A DNA stretch of 64,000 nucleotides, taken from NCBI GenBank assembly GCA_964442075.1, contig CAYTWH010000001.1, forward strand, positions 62,001 through 126,000. The letters are read 5' to 3'. A model generated the notes under the pieces. That model worked only from the letters and a program-made list of their open reading frames with translations. It was not told the DNA's origin and did no database searches. Position 1 is the first letter of the stretch; each line of letters starts with the position of its first letter. The translations under genes and the position numbers were made by a program. The stretch is from CAYTAU01 sp964442075 (GTDB lineage Bacteria > Bacteroidota > Bacteroidia > Bacteroidales > CAYTAU01). This document shows positions 62,712 to 64,000 of this stretch, piece after piece.

Positions 62712-63974
62712 TTAACTCTTTAAAAATGTTGGCCTTATAGCTACCACAACAAATACCCAATTAGCATATTTGCTATTATCTCCTTCTTTTATAATATTCA
62801 TTGATTCTGTTGCAAACATAAGTGAGTAACCAAATTTTATATTAACTTCTTTATTGAATTTATAATTGAATAAAATATCAACTTCCGAACCTAAATTCTT
62901 ATCAATTTCTTTCAATCCTACTCCTATATAATTAATATCAATAGCATTATTAGAAAGGAAAAATATATGATATGTAGCTTCAGCATATATTTTATTAGTA
63001 ATATTATAATTAATTCTACTATATATATCAGTTAATCCACTTCCTTTTGTATGATTATCTATAACAGTAAAATAATCCATACTTCCATAAAACCCATGTC
63101 CTGTACCATATAAGTTGTTAAAAGCATTATTAACCATATTGTTCGTATCTAAAGCGTCGTTTCCTGAAAAATAATCTATCGCTGTTGTAATTTTTAATTT
63201 TTTACATAATTTGTACGATGCCTTTGCATGAAAAAAGTATGCGCTAATATCTTTTCCATATTTATCTTTACCCAACTGCCTGTAAAAAGTCCCATATAAT
63301 TCTACTTTTGAAGAATCTTTATTAAACCCAATATTTCCTCCACATGTACCACGTGTATATATTGTTTTATCAGAACTATATTTCTGATAACCATCAGCAA
63401 GCCCAATTAATGAGAAATTAAATCCATTATTATATTTTTTTGATAGCAATAAAAATTGCATTGTCTTATAAAAATTTTCAGGATAATTACTTTCAAAATT
63501 TTTATTAACATCGTTATTATAAGCTAATCCGAGATGAACATTTAGTTCTGATTTTTCATATTGAAATAAAGCAATATCGTGAGATGAACCAATATTATTC
63601 CAATTGTTCCATGAAAGGATTCTTTTATCATCATATTTTAATTCTTGTCTTCCTAATTTTAATGAGTAATTGTCAGAAAAAAGAAGTTTTGCCCATGCTT
63701 CATGAATACCAATAGACGGAATATCAGATTTATTTTTTGTTTCACCCCACATACGAACATCTTGTAATGAAAAATTTGTAATCAATTTTTCATTTTTATA
63801 ATTAAAAATTATACGACTCCTTTGGGATGTAACAATTGCAGGTTTTGTTGTAGAATCTCTTTGTGTTTTATAGCCATTTCTGAATTCTGTTCTTGGTCTG
63901 AACTGACCTGTTATAGTAAATTGTGCTTTACTTGCTAATACTGACAACATTAGTATAACAAAGATGAGTTTCAT
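62712..63974 (-). CDS. outer-membrane porin (alginate-export/OprO-like barrel), first gene of the pst operon
   Basis: A 420-residue exported protein from ATG 63974, with signal peptide MKLIFVILMLSVLASKAQ. The mature protein begins FTITGQFRPRTEFRNGYKTQ, the hallmark of alginate_exp/DUF-type porins of Bacteroidetes, followed by SRIIFNYKNEKLITNFSLQDVRMWGE and regular barrel strands to a C-terminal VFVVVAIRPTFLKS. Its position 23 nt before pstS suggests it lets phosphate cross the outer membrane; an anion-selective role is inferred. It may extend the high-affinity uptake path. The upstream regulatory region lies beyond the window edge. Confidence 0.82.
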   Translation of the reverse strand: MKLIFVILMLSVLASKAQFTITGQFRPRTEFRNGYKTQRDSTTKPAIVTSQRSRIIFNYKNEKLITNFSLQDVRMWGETKNKSDIPSIGIHEAWAKLLFSDNYSLKLGRQELKYDDKRILSWNNWNNIGSSHDIALFQYEKSELNVHLGLAYNNDVNKNFESNYPENFYKTMQFLLLSKKYNNGFNFSLIGLADGYQKYSSDKTIYTRGTCGGNIGFNKDSSKVELYGTFYRQLGKDKYGKDISAYFFHAKASYKLCKKLKITTAIDYFSGNDALDTNNMVNNAFNNLYGTGHGFYGSMDYFTVIDNHTKGSGLTDIYSRINYNITNKIYAEATYHIFFLSNNAIDINYIGVGLKEIDKNLGSEVDILFNYKFNKEVNIKFGYSLMFATESMNIIKEGDNSKYANWVFVVVAIRPTFLKS

Positions 63975-64000
63975 AATATAAAATAAATTATCTGACAAAA

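Overview
The window is low-GC (roughly 30% by eye) and comes from a member of the Bacteroidetes, most likely a fermentative Bacteroidales- or Marinilabiliales-like anaerobe or an uncultured relative. The main evidence: five proteins end in a type A type IX secretion (T9SS) sorting tail; a T9SS plug protein (DUF5103) and the Bacteroidetes-restricted DUF4831, DUF4846 and BT_3928-type families are present; candidate promoters follow the Bacteroidetes TTG/TAnnTTTG pattern; and there is a K+-dependent membrane pyrophosphatase beside several acyl-phosphate fermentation genes. I saw no rRNA or tRNA genes, CRISPR array, prophage or intact insertion sequence.

Layout. 0-3.6 kb: a partial unknown gene with a cupin, a LytTR response regulator, and miaB. 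3.7-10.1 kb: three T9SS-exported proteins (a subtilisin-like protease, a leucine-rich repeat protein and a seven-repeat propeller-like protein). The last two share an almost identical 3' end, and one carries an in-frame palindromic repeat insertion. 10.2-11.1 kb: a small conserved-looking protein beside a 21-bp tandem array and a (TG)15 microsatellite. 11.3-18.4 kb: divergent membrane pyrophosphatase and S-adenosylhomocysteinase, two small envelope proteins, rsmA and a flippase-like membrane protein.

18.6-29.8 kb is the metabolic core, all on the plus strand. It holds phosphate acetyltransferase, two tandem acetate kinases, phosphate butyryltransferase and butyrate kinase. These are followed by a methylcrotonyl-CoA-type carboxyltransferase, two LiuC-like hydratases, and a protein that fuses a pyruvate/oxaloacetate-type (5S) carboxyltransferase to a biotin domain. 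No biotin carboxylase is encoded here. I infer that the last genes may form a biotin transcarboxylase linking branched C5/C6 acyl-CoA to pyruvate/oxaloacetate, with the kinases recovering ATP from acetyl-CoA and (iso)butyryl- or isovaleryl-CoA.

30.1-40.1 kb: a DoxX-type membrane protein with tpiA, a 1512-residue exported protein of unknown function, an APS-reductase-type CysH, the T9SS plug protein and a glycosyltransferase. 40.1-43.0 kb is an accessory patch: two lipoprotein genes bounded by related inverted-repeat elements, then a small unknown gene between a 21-bp tandem array and an 8-bp tandem array. 43.0-49.3 kb: two thioredoxin-like exported proteins, a DsrE-like protein, a flavin reductase and envelope proteins. 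49.3-56.4 kb: a GH18 multidomain T9SS cargo and an nnrDE-DUF4831-DUF4846 operon. 56.6-64 kb: a peptide transporter, a TIGR01212 radical SAM protein, and a porin-pstSCAB phosphate-uptake operon.

Most family names are recognised from motifs alone, without database searches; confidence values reflect this.
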